Shown here piece by piece: positions 34,203 through 36,161 of a DNA stretch of 36,161 bases. The DNA lies in the NCBI GenBank assembly GCA_017463565.1, contig JAFTOZ010000001.1, forward strand, positions 1-36,161, read 5' to 3'. This DNA is from Clostridia bacterium. GTDB lineage: Bacteria > Bacillota > Clostridia > Christensenellales > CAG-1252. A program made the translations under genes and the position numbers. The notes under the pieces are model-generated. The model saw only the letters and a program-made list of their open reading frames with translations, was not told where the DNA came from and did not search any database. Each line of letters starts with the position of its first letter. Positions within the stretch are counted from its first letter, which is position 1.

Positions 34203-35030
34203 TCAAGCATCGGTTGCCGCCGCCTCTGCCTCGGCACTTGCTTCGGCTTCTGTAGGCTCTGCTACGGGCGGCTTTTCCTTCACCTTGACCTCCCCTCCGC
34301 ATGCGGAGCAGAATTTTTCCTTTGCGGTTGCACGCTTTCCGCATTTTTCACAGGCGTATTCCTCTTTTACGACGACCTTTTTTTCGATCTCGCCACCGCA
34401 AGCGTTGCAGAATTTATCCTTTGCTTTCGCTTTCTTGCCACATTTACCGCAAACGTAGGTTACGGTTTCGCCGCTATCGGACGCCGGGAGCTTCTTTTCG
34501 AGAATTTTAAGAGCCACCGCCACGCCGACGGTAATCACGAGGCTGATAAAGATGCCTGCGGAAAGCCTGATGCCTGCCGAGCCGGAGTAGCCGTATTCCG
34601 AATAGCTCTCGCTGTTGGTTGCCGAGAGGATGATGAGGAACACGAGGAGCAGCACGTTCAGCCCTGCAAGCCCGAAGATGCCGAACTCGGCGATCTTCTT
34701 CGATTCGATTTTGCCGAGCCTGTCGGGGAATTTATTGAAGATGCCGAAGGCTTTGAGGAGTCCGAGGACACCCCATGCAAGAAGGGCGATACCGCCGATC
34801 AGTACGAAGATCTGAATGAGCGAGCTCATCACGCCGGAGAAGCCGCCCTCCCACAGATCCATGACCTTGTAGCCCGAAATGCCGACCGAGCTTGACTGCT
34901 TGCCGCCCCACTCTCCGAGGTCGTAGGAGTAGTAGGACGAGATATAAGGAATGGCCAACAAAATGAAGTTAAGCAGTCCTAATACCGCGCATCCAACGTA
35001 AGCGAGATTGCTTTTAATTTTTTCCATCAT
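34203..35030 (-). CDS. Four-helix membrane protein with two C-terminal zinc ribbons, 275 aa
   Basis: The family is not named with certainty. Four hydrophobic segments (about 9-31, 66-92, 113-136, 152-176) are followed by a cytoplasmic tail. The tail carries two zinc ribbons of CxxC-x10-CxxC type: Cys194/197/208/211 and Cys227/230/241/244 (CGKCGKKAKAKDKFCNACGG form). An Ala/Glu/Pro-rich acidic end follows. Such ribbons are common on bacterial membrane proteins and probably mediate protein contact rather than catalysis. AGGAGG lies nine bases before the ATG at 35030. It starts 18 nt after the stop of the upstream lipoprotein gene, so the two form an operon. Transcription might continue into the giant gene, since only hairpins without a clear T-run intervene. 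Confidence 0.82.
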   Translation of the reverse strand: MMEKIKSNLAYVGCAVLGLLNFILLAIPYISSYYSYDLGEWGGKQSSSVGISGYKVMDLWEGGFSGVMSSLIQIFVLIGGIALLAWGVLGLLKAFGIFNKFPDRLGKIESKKIAEFGIFGLAGLNVLLLVFLIILSATNSESYSEYGYSGSAGIRLSAGIFISLVITVGVAVALKILEKKLPASDSGETVTYVCGKCGKKAKAKDKFCNACGGEIEKKVVVKEEYACEKCGKRATAKEKFCSACGGEVKVKEKPPVAEPTEAEASAEAEAAATDA

Positions 35031-35048
35031 AGTCCTTCACCTCCTAAA

Positions 35049-36089
35049 TTAGCCCCAATTTCCAAGCTGCACGTAAATCGTTGCGCTCTTGTAGGCTTCG
35101 TCATAGCGAACGGTCACGTTTATTTCGCCCTTATTGAAGTACCAATATCCGTTACTGCTGGACTGAAGCGTAAGCCCTGCGTTCACAAGCTGTGTTGCAT
35201 AAGACTCTACGTCAGACAGCTTTACTCCGCGATAGACAATTTCATCGGTAGTCCAATTTTCCTTCAATGAACCGCTTGGCGTCCCTGTCTGATAATCGTA
35301 ATCAAGGTAGGTATAGTCGTCGTCACCGTCGCTGTATCCTGTAACGTGGGTTACGGCATCCGTCAAGTAACCAACCTGCAAAAGCGGAACGCCTTCCACG
35401 ACCTTGGGCAACTGATGATGAACGGGTATTGCGTAAAGGGTAAACGAGAAGTTTTCGGTCACTACGCGCTCGTCGCTGCTCCAATCAAGATCCTGACTGT
35501 ACTTAAGGAAGAGATACCATTCCGTGCTATATGCGTGAAGCTCGCCCGAGATTCTGTCATCTCCCCAGCTATCCTCACGGTCATCTCTGCATTCAAAGTT
35601 TTCCGCAAGGTCTGCGATAAGGGTATTTAAGGTAGCTTCCGTTCCTTCAAACATAACGAAGAAGTAAGTCCACGGTCTTTCGTCGGTATCATAGTCAACC
35701 TCCACGTAAAGCTCGCCGGGTGGGTTATACGCGATTTTTTCATCTAAAAGCCCTACAAATTCCGTTCTGTCAATTGCGGTCACGCTATCGGGCTTTGCCG
35801 GGAACACACTCGGCAGCACCGAGCTATCCCAAACACCGCTGACGTCCGCACCGTATCTGCTCGTATCCCATTGATCCTTATAGGGGCTGTTTGCGAACAC
35901 ACTTCTGTAAAAGTACTGCTCGGGATCGTCGGGATCGTAGTCATCTCCGGGCGTTACGATGGGATTTCCTCCACCGCCGCCGGAGCCGCCACCTCCACCG
36001 CCTGAATTATCGGGAGCTTCCGTATTATTACAGGCAACGAGAGCAAATACCATCATTAAACTAAGAAGTAATGCTAATATTTTTTTCAT
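35049..36089 (-). CDS. Lipoprotein with poly-Gly linker, unknown function, 346 aa
   Basis: The lipoprotein signal peptide MKKILALLLSLMMVFALVAC has lipobox LVAC with Cys20. Directly after the anchor is a flexible linker, GGGGGGSGGGGG, then an acidic stretch, then a soluble domain of about 280 residues rich in Tyr, Asp and Trp with predicted beta character. I recognise no family. AAGGAG, nine bases upstream, supports the ATG at 36089. It is the first gene of a pair with the zinc-ribbon membrane protein. The promoter may be within 36090-36161 or beyond the window; I see no clear one. Confidence 0.82.
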   Translation of the reverse strand: MKKILALLLSLMMVFALVACNNTEAPDNSGGGGGGSGGGGGNPIVTPGDDYDPDDPEQYFYRSVFANSPYKDQWDTSRYGADVSGVWDSSVLPSVFPAKPDSVTAIDRTEFVGLLDEKIAYNPPGELYVEVDYDTDERPWTYFFVMFEGTEATLNTLIADLAENFECRDDREDSWGDDRISGELHAYSTEWYLFLKYSQDLDWSSDERVVTENFSFTLYAIPVHHQLPKVVEGVPLLQVGYLTDAVTHVTGYSDGDDDYTYLDYDYQTGTPSGSLKENWTTDEIVYRGVKLSDVESYATQLVNAGLTLQSSSNGYWYFNKGEINVTVRYDEAYKSATIYVQLGNWG

Positions 36090-36161
36090 TGTCGTAATCT
36101 CCTTATATTTTTTCTTCTGTTCGTCTACTGCGGTAGCTCCACATCACCGAACGAGGTAACA

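Overview
The window looks like the chromosome of a low-to-mid GC anaerobic Gram-positive bacterium, probably an uncultured gut member of the Clostridia. The signs are AGGAGG-type ribosome binding sites, TTGACA/TATAAT promoters, many lipoproteins with Gram-positive style lipoboxes, large modular surface proteins, and an oxygen-sensitive radical SAM sulfatase-maturation system. The lineage is an inference from gene content; the window holds no rRNA, tRNA or marker gene. I see no insertion sequence, integrase, phage gene or CRISPR array.

Layout. 1-1582 (+): a lipoprotein operon with a clipped paralogue at the left edge, a 364-residue lipoprotein and a 126-residue lipoprotein. 1727-2155 (-): a TerB-like protein facing it across a shared terminator. 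2481-3356 (+): a seven-helix membrane protein between a good promoter and a strong terminator. 3607-14070 (+): a 3487-residue surface protein that begins with an Endonuclease I (His-Me finger) domain and continues as about 62 cysteine/histidine modules before a C-terminal membrane anchor. 14151-15041 (-): an alpha/beta hydrolase. 15273-21698 (+): a 2141-residue lipoprotein of InlB/Listeria-Bacteroides repeats followed by BspA-type leucine-rich repeats. 21785-25643 (-): a three-gene cassette in the order flavodoxin-ferredoxin fusion, membrane-tethered Cys-type sulfatase, anaerobic sulfatase-maturating enzyme. 26102-34042 (-): a 2646-residue surface protein (LRR, InlB repeats, Ig-like region, GLUG region, Cys/His modules, C-terminal membrane anchor). 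34203-36089 (-): a zinc-ribbon membrane protein and a Gly-linker lipoprotein in one operon.

The three giant surface proteins take up about 25 kb of the 36 kb. They are held to the cell in two ways (lipid anchor, or C-terminal helix with basic tail), with no LPXTG sorting signal in any. The plausible theme is interaction with host or community polymers: DNA cleavage at the surface, sulfate removal from sulfated glycans, and adhesion. In the sulfatase cassette the radical SAM enzyme would convert the sulfatase cysteine to formylglycine before export, and the flavodoxin-ferredoxin could supply the electrons.

The most notable items are a cell-tethered nuclease on a very long Cys/His-module stalk that is still duplicating internally, and a membrane sulfatase whose normally catalytic GKWH histidine is an asparagine.
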